NCBI GenBank assembly: GCA_016932235.1
Contig: JAFGDF010000123.1
Span: 1 to 24,361 of the forward strand
Reading direction: 5' to 3'
Source of the DNA: Deltaproteobacteria bacterium
GTDB taxonomy: Bacteria; Desulfobacterota; DSM-4660; Desulfatiglandales; HGW-15
DNA: 24,361 bases
In this document: one piece after another, positions 1 through 5,507 of the stretch
Layout of the letters: every line of letters starts with the position of its first letter
Numbering within the stretch: the stretch's first letter is position 1
The notes under the pieces: generated by a model
What the model saw: the letters and a program-made list of their open reading frames with translations, nothing else
Database searches by the model: none
What the model was told of the DNA's origin: nothing
Program-made: the position numbers and the translations under genes

Positions 1-1105
1 CCCCGTAGGCCGTGCCGGCAACACTGTCTTCCACGTAGTCCCGGACAGTTATGCCTTCCACCGTGTCCTCCCAGGCGATGAAAATCCCCGCGAGGCTGAA
101 AAAGATAACGAACCAGCAGATTGAACTGACTACGAAGACAAAACCCACAAAGGTGATCACCGCTACCCCGTATCCCACAGCCAGGTAGCGGGATCTTGAA
201 AACCGTTCGCTCAGCGCACCGATGGGATAGGAGGCGGCGGCATAAACGATATTGCGCAGCAGGTAAAAGAGCGCGGCCAGCCTCGAGGCCTCGAAAAGGC
301 CTATCTGCGGTTCCAAGACCGTGGTTGCACGAAGGATCATGAGGGTGGGCGCGAAATCGGCCATTCCGAAAATGCCCACGGCAACCAGGAATCGGCGGTA
401 GTCCTTCGGCATGGCCCTGAGGGTCCCCATCAATTGGAGACCATGGTTGGGGGCCCGCCTTTTTTCCGTGATTATCATGATGGAGATGACGGACAGGATG
501 CCCGGCACAAGGGTCAGCAGGAAGATCACCCGGAAATCTCCACCGGGGGCGCCGGCCAGCATAGGGAACCATCGCCCAAGCGCATCGATTATTCCGGGAC
601 GGCTCGCGATCCAGCTCAACAATCCAAAAGCAGCAAGGGGCCCCGCCACTGCGCCGGCCGTATCCCCGGCCCTGTGAAAACCGAAGGCCTTTCCCCGGTC
701 TTGCGGCGCCACACACTCGGCCAACATGGCATCTCGAAGGGGACCGCGTATGCCCCGGCCCAACCAGCCGACAACTCTGCCAAGGAGAATCAAAGGCCAG
801 GCAACGGCAAAGGCAAAAACCGCCTTGGATATGGCAGTAAGTATGTATCCAACAACCGTCCATGTTTTGCGATGACCGATCTTATCACTGTGATATCCGG
901 CGCCGAGTTTGACAAAGCTGGAGATAGCGTCCGCAACGCCCTCGATAAAGCCAAGGGCCGCGGCCGAAGCTCCTATGGCCTGCATGAACTGCGGCAAAAC
1001 AGAGGTCGCCATTTCGTGGCAGAAATCACTCAGGAAACTCGTGAGCCCGAAGGCAAGGACATTACGATTGAACCATTTTCTTATACTCGGAGTTGTCTCA
1101 TTCAT
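1..1105 (-). CDS. MFS transporter, C-terminus cut by window edge
   Basis: A major facilitator superfamily membrane carrier; the substrate cannot be told. The frame is open from an ATG at 1105 to the window edge, giving 368 codons with no stop. The start has a strong Shine-Dalgarno site (AGGAGG at about 1113-1119, 8 bases upstream). The N-terminus reads MNETTPSIRKWFNRNVLAFG followed by a SDFCHEMATSVLP segment as in a common MFS subgroup. The loop GYHSDKIGHRKTW (about residues 70-82) is the MFS signature between helices 2 and 3, and GRxxRGPLRDAMLAE follows in helix 4. Alternating hydrophobic helices and short charged loops continue throughout. Its ATG overlaps the stop of the small gene upstream (ATGA), so the two are probably co-translated. 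The C-terminal helices lie outside the window. Confidence 0.88.
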   Translation of the reverse strand, partial: MNETTPSIRKWFNRNVLAFGLTSFLSDFCHEMATSVLPQFMQAIGASAAALGFIEGVADAISSFVKLGAGYHSDKIGHRKTWTVVGYILTAISKAVFAFAVAWPLILLGRVVGWLGRGIRGPLRDAMLAECVAPQDRGKAFGFHRAGDTAGAVAGPLAAFGLLSWIASRPGIIDALGRWFPMLAGAPGGDFRVIFLLTLVPGILSVISIMIITEKRRAPNHGLQLMGTLRAMPKDYRRFLVAVGIFGMADFAPTLMILRATTVLEPQIGLFEASRLAALFYLLRNIVYAAASYPIGALSERFSRSRYLAVGYGVAVITFVGFVFVVSSICWFVIFFSLAGIFIAWEDTVEGITVRDYVEDSVAGTAYG

Positions 1106-1325
1106 CTTCGATCCTCCTGTCCCCCCTTATATTTTTTAGTATCTCGACCGCCTTCCTTGGTCAAATAACTGTCCATGCTTTCGAGCACATCCGTAATCCG
1201 TCCAATCATCGCTTTCAGTTCGTGAGCGGTGTCCTCCGAGAGGTCTCCATAGCCCAGCATATGTTTTGGATCGAGTTCTTCTGCTGCAATTTTTGTCTTT
1301 GGTTATCGTTTAGTCCGGCTGCCAT
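1102..1325 (-). pseudogene. Small gene upstream of the MFS transporter, apparent frameshift in an A-run
   Basis: An ATG at 1325 opens MAAGLNDNQRQK and this frame stops after 36 codons. A second frame carries a protein-like stretch, LDPKHMLGYGDLSEDTAHEL, then KAMIGRITDVLESMDSYLTK, and ends in a TGA overlapping the transporter ATG. The two frames meet at a run of five A (minus strand, around 1289). One added A would give a single 74-residue protein, MAAGLNDNQRQK-IAAEELDPKH and onward. Either the gene is a frameshift pseudogene, the sequence has a homopolymer error, or a shorter protein starts at the internal ATG (MLGYGDL). I do not recognise the family; it is acidic and probably helical. The ATGA overlap suggests it belongs with the transporter. 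Confidence 0.5.
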
Positions 1326-1377
1326 TAATGTTTCACCTGCATTCTCCCTTTATGTTTACATCATTGTTTGAATCAGT

Positions 1378-1460
1378 AGAACGATCAGCAGTGCCGCCAG
1401 CACATAGGCGGCATAAGCATTAACCCGGCCCGATAAAAGACGATCGCCCTGTCAAAAGAG
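1378..1460 (-). pseudogene. Possible C-terminal relic of a complex I / Hyf / Mrp-type antiporter subunit
   Basis: After an in-frame TGA, one minus-strand frame reads QGDRLLSGRVNAYAAYVLAA then LLIVLLIQTMM and stop. It has no ATG start and no ribosome site. A short basic/polar stretch followed by one last hydrophobic helix resembles the extreme C-terminus of NuoL/HyfB/MrpD-like proton-pumping subunits. It lies just downstream of the dynamin-like gene. The match is from memory of the family and short, so it may be chance; it is listed because it suggests deletion of a larger gene here. Confidence 0.25.
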
Positions 1461-1470
1461 TAAAATCCAT

Positions 1471-3249
1471 CTACAAATTCTCCAAAGATTTATGGAGTCC
1501 CTCAAGGTCTGCTTTCATATTCCTGATTCGATCCAGGTCCTGATGGAGCAGGGCTTGGGCCTTTTCCATCTCAGCCGTCCCCTGGCGTTTCAATTCGAAT
1601 GCCTTTTCAATCGCCCGCTTGATGCCCTCCTCTGTGGCGTCGATTTTCAGGTTAAGATCCCAGCGGAAATCCATGAAACTCCTCTTGATGCGCTCCATGA
1701 AATCCCAGCGCACCCGCCCGCAATTCTGGTCGATCTTCTGAGGAAGTTTGTTTTTCATATCCTTTAGAACCATACCCCTGGACAGCTTTCGGGGCAGTAT
1801 CTTATGGGAGAAGAAATCAAATGCCCCCTCCAGGTCGAAAAACTTAGGGGGGTCGCCGGTCATATAATATAGACTGCTGTCGCTGGACATTGCCTCATGG
1901 GTTTCGACCCTTTCAAGCCTGATGTCGAAAATTTCTGCTGAGACCCTTACGATGGCCTCAATGATTTCGTTGGTTTTTTCAGAATACAGCCTGGAAACCC
2001 GTGTGTATTCCTTGTTTAACCGCTCCTCTTCCTTTATTACCCATTCATCAAAAGTTTGAACAATGCCTTCATGAAGGGCCGACTCCATAAGGCGAACATA
2101 ATCTGAAACTGTCAGGCATTCATTGCTTTTCCCTGTTTTTTCCAGTTCGCCCAACAACCTTGGTATTTCGCGTTCTTTCAGCCTCTGAAGATCCCGGTCA
2201 AGCAGATCAATGAGGCGATTGATTTCCCCCTCGAAGTAGTAACGGGTATCCTCCCTGTCCTGTTTCACAGCTTCCATCTTGGTCTGGAATAGCCTGATCT
2301 TCTCTTCCAGTTCATCCATGGGTGTGGCTATGGCACGGCTTTCCAATTCAACGGCCATCTCTTCGTCATTCAGGAGTTTCATCAGGCTGTTCATGGCATT
2401 ACGAAGGATGCTCTTTCCCTTGGCCTTTACAAGAAAATCGCCCAGCACCCTATCAATCAGGGGCAGACCGCTCCTTTCTACGAGATCCTGATTTTTCGTC
2501 AGTTTCCCTTCCAGGGCCATAAGTGCCGAGAGAGGGTAAATTCGGATGCCGTCTATTCCCAACGCCTTTTCAATAGCATCCTTAGAAAAGGCCATGGACT
2601 CCTCTCTCTCCCCAGCCTCCAGGTAATCAATCTTGTTTTGAATGAAAAAAATCTTCTCCACATACTGACGCACATCCTTGAGAAATGCCACATCAGCCTG
2701 GCTGATTGGCGGGTCCACTGCCAGGAGAAAAAGGGCTGCGTCCACATTGGGGAGGTAGCTGTAAGTCATTTTAGTATTATTTTCAAAGGTGGATCCCACC
2801 CCAGGTGTATCGATGATGGAGACGCCGTCTTTTAAATATTGGGAAGGAAAAGATATCTGCACCTGTTTGACCCCTTTGCTGTTACTTGGATTGCCGCGCT
2901 CGGTGACATAACCGGCAAGATCGTCCCTTGGGACAACCTTGCGGGATCCATTCTCGAAAATCACATCAATCGTCTCTTTCTCTCCGTATTTGAGAGCAGT
3001 CACGATAGATGTCAGGGGAATAACGGATGTCGGCAGGAGGGAATCCCCAAGAAGGCTGTTAATAAAGGTAGATTTTCCCCTTTTAAACTGGCCGAGCACA
3101 ACCAGATTAAACCGGTTCTCAAGAAGCTTCGTTTCAAGCGCCCCAATGGTTTCTTTGATCCTCCCGTTACGCCGTTGGACACAATAATCCTGTAACGCCA
3201 AAATCCTCTGAAGAAGAACCTGCCGTAATTCTTTATATAGATCAAGCAT
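1471..3249 (-). CDS. Bacterial dynamin-like GTPase, downstream of a fluoride riboswitch
   Basis: A 592-residue dynamin-family GTPase, of the kind expected to act at membranes in fusion, remodelling or stress protection. The G domain has a P-loop GQFKRGKST (about residues 53-61), switch II DTPG (147-150) and NKID (205-208). The rest is long, charged and helical with coiled-coil character, as in bacterial dynamin-like proteins; no clear transmembrane paddle is seen. I chose the ATG at 3249 because GAGG lies just upstream and the protein then begins MLDLYKELRQ. A longer open frame to 3381 would translate straight through two terminator hairpins and is rejected. Upstream on the same strand are a promoter, a fluoride aptamer and two tandem terminators, so fluoride-induced expression is inferred. 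No partner dynamin gene lies beside it. Confidence 0.88.
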   Translation of the reverse strand: MLDLYKELRQVLLQRILALQDYCVQRRNGRIKETIGALETKLLENRFNLVVLGQFKRGKSTFINSLLGDSLLPTSVIPLTSIVTALKYGEKETIDVIFENGSRKVVPRDDLAGYVTERGNPSNSKGVKQVQISFPSQYLKDGVSIIDTPGVGSTFENNTKMTYSYLPNVDAALFLLAVDPPISQADVAFLKDVRQYVEKIFFIQNKIDYLEAGEREESMAFSKDAIEKALGIDGIRIYPLSALMALEGKLTKNQDLVERSGLPLIDRVLGDFLVKAKGKSILRNAMNSLMKLLNDEEMAVELESRAIATPMDELEEKIRLFQTKMEAVKQDREDTRYYFEGEINRLIDLLDRDLQRLKEREIPRLLGELEKTGKSNECLTVSDYVRLMESALHEGIVQTFDEWVIKEEERLNKEYTRVSRLYSEKTNEIIEAIVRVSAEIFDIRLERVETHEAMSSDSSLYYMTGDPPKFFDLEGAFDFFSHKILPRKLSRGMVLKDMKNKLPQKIDQNCGRVRWDFMERIKRSFMDFRWDLNLKIDATEEGIKRAIEKAFELKRQGTAEMEKAQALLHQDLDRIRNMKADLEGLHKSLENL

Positions 3250-3258
3250 GTATGCCTC

Positions 3259-3292
3259 AAAAAAAACCCTGCCAGGTGGTGACCATGCAGGG
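3259..3292 (-). terminator. Second (proximal) intrinsic terminator before the dynamin-like gene
   Basis: On the minus strand the stem CCCTGC/GCAGGG encloses a 14-base loop and is followed by eight T. The T-tract ends next to the GAGG ribosome site of the dynamin-like gene. Any transcript from the riboswitch must pass this hairpin as well as the first terminator. Confidence 0.75.
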
Positions 3293-3301
3293 CATCTAAA
3301 T

Positions 3302-3350
3302 AAAAAACCCACCTGGAATTTCAGGTGGAGTAGGTATCGGTACTCCCACC
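3302..3350 (-). terminator. Riboswitch expression platform: terminator with overlapping antiterminator
   Basis: On the minus strand CCACCTG/CAGGTGG with a short AAATTC-like loop is followed by six T (3302-3328), a textbook intrinsic terminator. Just upstream, GGTGGGAGTA (3341-3350) can pair with TACTCCACC (3324-3332), which contains the left arm of the terminator. The two pairings exclude each other, as expected for a transcriptional attenuator downstream of an aptamer. Confidence 0.75.
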
Positions 3351-3364
3351 CCAAAAAAGAACTT

Positions 3365-3422
3365 GAGATAGAAGTCATCATCCCTTGAGGAAGGGTGGTT
3401 TATGGCAGACTTCATTGCCAGA
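3365..3422 (-). promoter_or_regulatory. Fluoride riboswitch (crcB motif) before the dynamin-like GTPase
   Basis: The minus strand reads GGCAATGAAGTCTGCCATAA then ACC, a variable hairpin CCCTT-CCTC-AAGGG, and GATGATGACTTCTATC. This follows the fluoride aptamer plan: P1 GGC/GCC enclosing AATGAAGT, P2 GAAGTC/GACTTC forming the pseudoknotted core, P3 CCCTT/AAGGG, then the conserved (A/G)ATGA..(T)CTA(C/T) end. It matches the known Bacillus cereus crcB aptamer almost position by position (GGCGATGGAGTTCGCCATAA in that RNA). The promoter lies directly upstream and an antiterminator/terminator pair directly downstream. Expected action is ON in fluoride. The assignment rests on motif and structure, not on a covariance-model score. 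Confidence 0.85.
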
Positions 3423-3428
3423 TAAATT

Positions 3429-3458
3429 TAATTACACTTCATGGGTGTATTCTGTCAA
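3429..3458 (-). promoter_or_regulatory. Sigma-70-like promoter for the minus-strand riboswitch
   Basis: On the minus strand TTGACA (3458-3453), an 18-base spacer and TAATTA (3434-3429). Transcription would start about where the aptamer begins, which fits a riboswitch leader. Confidence 0.6.
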
Positions 3459-3501
3459 GAGGTTTAATGGAAAAATTTTTCTCTTTAAATCCTGTTTTAA
3501 G

Positions 3502-3530
3502 TTGACGTTTCCCAGCTGCTTATTTAGCGT
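3502..3530 (+). promoter_or_regulatory. Sigma-70-like promoter for the plus-strand riboswitch
   Basis: TTGACG (3502-3507), a 17-base spacer and TAGCGT (3525-3530), a few bases before the plus-strand aptamer. The -10 box is only moderate. It lies back to back with the minus-strand promoter. Confidence 0.5.
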
Positions 3531-3539
3531 GCCGTTTCA

Positions 3540-3597
3540 TTTCGGGGATGGAGTTCCCCTTCATAACCGCCCGTCCGGGGCTAATGACCCCTGCCAA
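3540..3597 (+). promoter_or_regulatory. Fluoride riboswitch (crcB motif) before the antiporter-like gene
   Basis: The strand reads GGGGATGGAGTTCCCC, then TTCATAACC, the hairpin GCCC-GTCC-GGGGC and TAATGACCCCTGCC. P1 is GGGG/CCCC, P3 is GCCC/GGGC, and the core GATGGAGTT ... TAACCGC ... GCTAATGAC.CCTGCC is the consensus of the fluoride aptamer. P2 has one A-C mismatch (GGAGT with ACCCC). A T-rich terminator follows at about 3629-3662. Cation/proton antiporters are known members of fluoride riboswitch regulons, which supports the call. Confidence 0.87.
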
Positions 3598-3628
3598 TCA
3601 GGCTAATGCGGCGGTAGCGTCTGTATGA

Positions 3629-3662
3629 CCCGGAAATATCCCCACTGCAGAGCGGGTTTTTT
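3629..3662 (+). terminator. Probable terminator of the plus-strand riboswitch
   Basis: ACCCG (about 3627-3631) can pair with CGGGT (3653-3657), and six T follow (3657-3662). The stem is only about five base pairs and the loop is long, so the exact fold is uncertain. Its place between aptamer and gene fits an ON switch. Confidence 0.5.
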
Positions 3663-3710
3663 GTGCCTTCGCCATTGCCTGGAAGGTATTTATGAAAGGA
3701 GGATTCCATC

Positions 3711-4529
3711 ATGGAAAGTATCTTTGTAATCGCGGCCCTCTGGCTTGGATTGGCTGTTATCTCTTCTGTTATCGCCTATCATATCCGGGTATCCCTTGCC
3801 CTGATTGAAATCTGCGTCGGCGTTCTGGCAGCCGCTGTCTCAGGTTACCTCGGCAAGGCGGATGCCCTGGGCTCCAATCTGGAATGGCCGCGGTTTCTGG
3901 CTGCCTCGGGAGCCGTCCTGCTCACTTTCCTGGCCGGTGCCGAACTCGAACCACAGGTCATACGAAAAAAAATGAAGGAAGTGACGGTAGTCGGCCGGGT
4001 TGGTTTCTTTGCGCCGTTTTTGGGGTGTGCTGCTGTCGCGCGGTATATCCTGGAATGGAATACCCAGGCCAGCCTGCTTTGCGGTGTTGCGCTTTCGACC
4101 ACATCGATGGCCGTTGTTTATGCGGTAATGCTGGAAACCGGCTTTAACAGGACAGATTTTGGCAAGGGCATCTTGGGCGCGTGCTTTATCAACGATCTTG
4201 GAACGGTCATCGCACTGGGTTTGTTGTTCGCGCCGTTCTGCGTGGCGGTTTTCAATCTGCCTGTCTACACTGTGGCGGGCGCCGCTCTCATGGGCACATT
4301 TCTCACTTCTATTGCCGGGGTCTTTTTATACAGTGTGATCCCGGCTGCCGGAGGGATGTCCACAAGACCGGACTGGCTCCTGGGCCTGCTCTTCGGGGCC
4401 GGAGGGTTTGCCGGGATGTATTGCGGGGCCAGGCTCCAGAAATTCGTTCCCCAGCAATTCATCAATCTCATGCTGGGGCTGATCATTACCTTCCTGGCCG
4501 TAAGGTATATCCTTCAGTTTTTTCTATAA
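3711..4529 (+). CDS. Chimeric membrane protein: CPA2 antiporter N-terminal part plus TauE/SafE C-terminal part
   Basis: A 272-residue, strongly hydrophobic inner-membrane protein. Residues 1-175 look like the first half of a CPA2 cation/proton antiporter: LLTFLAGAELEP (about 70-81), GVALSTTSMAVVYAVMLETG (125-144) and GACFINDLGTVIALGLLFAP, the last carrying the conserved ND pair. From about residue 182 the sequence instead looks like the last four helices of a TauE/SafE anion permease: LPVYTVAGAALMGTFLTSIA, then DWLLGLLFGAGGFAGMYCGA and RLQKFVP. The antiporter's remaining helices and the permease's first half are both missing. The start is certain (AAAGGAGG eight bases upstream). A fluoride riboswitch precedes it. 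Whether the hybrid transports anything is unknown; it could be a deletion fusion or an assembly artefact. Confidence 0.8.
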   Translation: MESIFVIAALWLGLAVISSVIAYHIRVSLALIEICVGVLAAAVSGYLGKADALGSNLEWPRFLAASGAVLLTFLAGAELEPQVIRKKMKEVTVVGRVGFFAPFLGCAAVARYILEWNTQASLLCGVALSTTSMAVVYAVMLETGFNRTDFGKGILGACFINDLGTVIALGLLFAPFCVAVFNLPVYTVAGAALMGTFLTSIAGVFLYSVIPAAGGMSTRPDWLLGLLFGAGGFAGMYCGARLQKFVPQQFINLMLGLIITFLAVRYILQFFL

Positions 4530-4594
4530 TGCAATATCGGCCTTTTATCTCTTGAAAATCAGGCTGATTATTTCCCCTGATCCACCATCAAGGT

Positions 4595-4880
4595 GTCATC
4601 CCTGCCTTCGCAGGGACAGGTTCTGCTGTGCTGCCGTTCGGCCTGGAGGCTATGGGCCGGAAGCGGGCGTATTGCGCATACGTCTCGGTCGTCGCTCCCT
4701 GGCGCCTCGCATGAAACTTCGTGAAATTCAGTATATTCCACGATACCTTTAAAGGCGATATAGAAAACATTCACCGCCGTCCATCGTGAATGAAGAAGTT
4801 TCATTCTCGTTCAATCCGGGCTTTTTTTCGCACCCGGCGCCCCTGCTCGTATCCAGCATCTCGCTGGTGCCCGGGGTTAA
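4595..4880. repeat. GC-rich gap (4530-5013) with a likely dispersed non-coding repeat
   Basis: No convincing gene lies between 4530 and 5013. At 4595-4617 a hairpin GTC-CCTGC/GCAGG-GAC has the look of the common 'GTCATCCCTGC' intergenic palindrome. The following bases up to about 4880 are richer in GC than the flanks and their translations are rich in Arg, Pro and Ser in several frames, as seen for dispersed repeats that are often miscalled as genes. A second hairpin (CCGGG..CCCGG around 4828-4845) is present. I recognise this only by general appearance. Confidence 0.35.
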
Positions 4881-4881
4881 A

Positions 4882-4933
4882 CCAAAATCCAGCGCCATTA
4901 CTATATTGTCTTAGATTTGATGGTGGATTTTGG
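4882..4933. repeat. Inverted repeat upstream of the toxin-antitoxin remnant
   Basis: CCAAAATCCA (4882-4891) and its exact complement TGGATTTTGG (4924-4933) are separated by 32 bases. It lies just before the promoter of the 5014 gene. It may be an operator, a structure boundary of the preceding repeat, or the tips of a small element. Confidence 0.4.
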
Positions 4934-4950
4934 AATAATTCTCAATGTTA

Positions 4951-4979
4951 TTGAAAAAATGTTTTCGCTAAGCTATGCT
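4951..4979 (+). promoter_or_regulatory. Sigma-70-like promoter for the 5014 gene
   Basis: TTGAAA (4951-4956), a 17-base spacer and TATGCT (4974-4979), 34 bases before the start codon. Confidence 0.5.
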
Positions 4980-5013
4980 ATAAAGTATTACTTTTCTAAT
5001 GGGGAACTTTTGA

Positions 5014-5358
5014 ATGTGGTCAGATCATAAGAGAATCGAGGAAAGAAGCATAGCTCTTCATCGAGAGATTGCCAGGCGTATTTACTCAACCCCCGCCCTC
5101 ATTCGGATTGCAAAGAGAAACATTGAGAGCTGGGCGGAAAGAAATGGCGAAACACCGATATTTAATGAATGGAGAGAAATCCTGGACAGGCCATTGGATG
5201 AAATTATTGAAGTGCTTGTGTCTGTAAATGAAAGGGGGAGGCGTTTGAGACAATCAAGCCCATTTTGCGGAATTCTTACTCCACAAGAAAGGTGGAAGAT
5301 ATATGAATCGTTTACAACTGGAACATATTATCAGGGCAGCGGGAAGCGTAGCGGATGA
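5014..5358 (+). CDS. Antitoxin-like protein paired with a DUF6036-type nucleotidyltransferase
   Basis: A 114-residue basic, helical protein. It starts MWSDHKRIEERSIALHREIA and has a WREILDRPLDEIIEVLVS segment (about 53-70) and LRQSSPFCGILTPQERWKIY near the end. This is the pattern I associate with small proteins encoded directly before DUF6036-type nucleotidyltransferases, a pair regarded as toxin-antitoxin-like; the role is inferred from that pairing. The next gene starts inside it with a 56-base overlap. The promoter is close upstream and a weak GGGGAA ribosome site precedes the ATG. Because the partner is truncated, this may be an orphan left by decay. The last ten residues (TYYQGSGKRSG) may not be native. 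Confidence 0.6.
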   Translation: MWSDHKRIEERSIALHREIARRIYSTPALIRIAKRNIESWAERNGETPIFNEWREILDRPLDEIIEVLVSVNERGRRLRQSSPFCGILTPQERWKIYESFTTGTYYQGSGKRSG

Positions 5359-5506
5359 TAAAGAAATTATAATTCTCGGAAGCTCTTCTATATTTGCCCA
5401 GTTTCCCGATCTCCCAGATGAGTTCCTCTTTTCGATCGAAGCGGATCTCTTTCCAAAGAACAAACCGTATTTGAGCGACCTTATTGACGGATGTATAGGA
5501 GAAATA
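5303..5506 (+). pseudogene. Truncated DUF6036-type nucleotidyltransferase (toxin-like)
   Basis: From the ATG at 5303 (AGGTGG upstream) the first 67 residues read MNRLQLEHIIRAAGSVADDK, EIIILGSSSIFAQFPDLPDE, FLFSIEADLF and PKNKPYLSDLIDGCIGE. This is the N-terminal part of a DUF6036-like nucleotidyltransferase, with the GSSSI nucleotide-binding turn (about 26-30) and the S-IEAD acidic site. Family members are about 180-220 residues long. After IGE the likeness ends, at the ribosome site and start of the dehydrogenase gene. The frame stays open to 5698 only as an out-of-frame reading of that gene and becomes Cys/His/Arg-rich junk. The gene is therefore broken, most simply by a deletion that joined it to the dehydrogenase. 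Confidence 0.65.
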
Positions 5507-5507
5507 T

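Noticed and set aside
434..1168. Long plus-strand ORF of 244 codons at the left end
   Set aside because: It is the antisense of the MFS transporter, which has membrane helices, signature motifs and a strong ribosome site.
3250..3381. Longer N-terminus for the dynamin-like protein (MMTSISSSFLGWEYRYLLHL and onward)
   Set aside because: It would be translated through two terminator hairpins and their T-tracts; the downstream ATG has a ribosome site and begins the family-like sequence.
4552..4804. Overlapping ORFs on both strands in the GC-rich gap
   Set aside because: Composition is Arg/Pro/Ser-rich in several frames, with no ribosome sites; better explained as repeat DNA.
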